A stretch of 6,012 nt of DNA, taken from positions 1 to 6,012 of the forward strand of contig JAGAQS010000185.1 of assembly GCA_017622635.1 (NCBI GenBank). The letters are read 5' to 3'. The notes beneath the pieces were generated by a model, which was given only the letters and a program-made list of their open reading frames with translations, had not been told where the DNA came from and ran no database searches. Source of the stretch: Ruminococcus sp. (GTDB lineage: Bacteria; Bacillota; Clostridia; Oscillospirales; Ruminococcaceae). This document shows, in pieces, positions 5,752-6,012 of the stretch (its first letter is position 1; each line of letters opens with the position of its first letter). The translations under genes and the position numbers were made by a program.

Positions 5752-6012
5752 TTATATTTTCGTTATGTCAACAAGTTCAACGTCATTTATTGTGCGTCCC
5801 GATTCAAGAACCTTTACAAGTGATTTTGCCGTATCAATCGCCGTGAGACTGCATATTGAACGCTCTATTGATTTACGTCGCATCTTAACGCTGTCACGTT
5901 CAGGCAGTCTGCCCTTTGCGGAAGTCGATATCACATAGTTGATTTTACCGCTTTCAAGAAGTGTAACAACATTCGGTTCACCGTCAGAAATCTTGCGTAC
6001 AAGGTTAGAGGC
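5752..6012 (-). CDS. carB: Carbamoyl-phosphate synthase large subunit, C-terminal MGS-like domain only (5' end outside window)
   Basis: Only the last 86 codons are present, read from base 6012 to a double TAA (5752-5754, then 5749-5751). The sequence carries the CarB C-terminal regulatory-domain pattern: NLVRKISDGEPNVVTLLESG, then NYVIST (25-30), then a RDSVKMRRKSIERSI block (39-53) and LTAIDTAKSL (56-65). In this family the MGS-like (methylglyoxal-synthase fold) domain binds allosteric effectors such as UMP or ornithine/IMP, while the upstream ATP-grasp domains make carbamoyl phosphate from glutamine-derived ammonia, bicarbonate and ATP for pyrimidine and arginine synthesis. The order of blocks and the IRR/MRR-S/A motif favour CarB over free-standing methylglyoxal synthase or PurH. 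The gene ends in a strong terminator. Whether carA lies upstream cannot be seen. Confidence 0.92.
   Translation of the reverse strand, partial: ASNLVRKISDGEPNVVTLLESGKINYVISTSAKGRLPERDSVKMRRKSIERSICSLTAIDTAKSLVKVLESGRTINDVELVDITKI

Noticed and set aside
5687..5938. Plus-strand open frame of 83 codons.
   Set aside because: It crosses the carB terminator and runs antisense to the carB coding end, whose minus-strand reading is clearly conserved.

Overview
The window looks like chromosomal DNA of a low-to-moderate-GC Gram-positive bacterium, most likely a Clostridia member of the Ruminococcus or Lachnospiraceae kind. The reasons are strong AGGAGG-type ribosome sites, textbook sigma-A promoters (TTGACW-17-TATAAT), heavy use of ATA, AAA and GAA codons, a lipoprotein with a Thr/Glu-rich linker, and protein sequences that read like Firmicutes families. 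This placement is inference from sequence style, not from a search. All five genes lie on the minus strand, so transcription runs from high to low coordinates. Nothing suggests a mobile element, CRISPR array, tRNA or rRNA.

In order of transcription: (1) 6012-5752 is the C-terminal end of carB (carbamoyl-phosphate synthase large subunit), closed by a strong intrinsic terminator at 5712-5744. (2) 5751-5567 is a short control region with a near-consensus promoter. Two perfect tandem 11-bp repeats lie one base upstream of its -35 box and resemble an OmpR/PhoB-type operator. (3) 5566-4823 is a secreted lipoprotein with a Thr/Glu-rich stalk and a probable NTF2-like domain. (4) 4799-3069 and 3069-1330 are two ABC half-exporters that overlap by one base. 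(5) 1329-1133 is a second control region with two tandem promoters and no visible intrinsic terminator for the genes before it. (6) 1132-1 is the N-terminal 377 residues of a eukaryotic-type (AGX/UAP1-like) UDP-sugar pyrophosphorylase that runs off the window.

The two ABC proteins almost certainly form one asymmetric exporter of the TM287/288, BmrCD, LmrCD, EfrAB class. The first has lost the catalytic Glu (now Asp496) and the switch His (now Gln527). The second keeps both but has LSQGQ in place of LSGGQ. Assembled head to tail, this gives one degenerate and one consensus ATP site. The lipoprotein gene sits 23 bases upstream in the same transcription unit, so it may be an accessory or sensor for the exporter, but its function is unknown.

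The region is mostly ordinary core-genome content. The points most worth a second look are the tandem repeat in front of the lipoprotein-exporter promoter, the uncharacterised lipoprotein partner, and the altered sugar-binding motif in the pyrophosphorylase.
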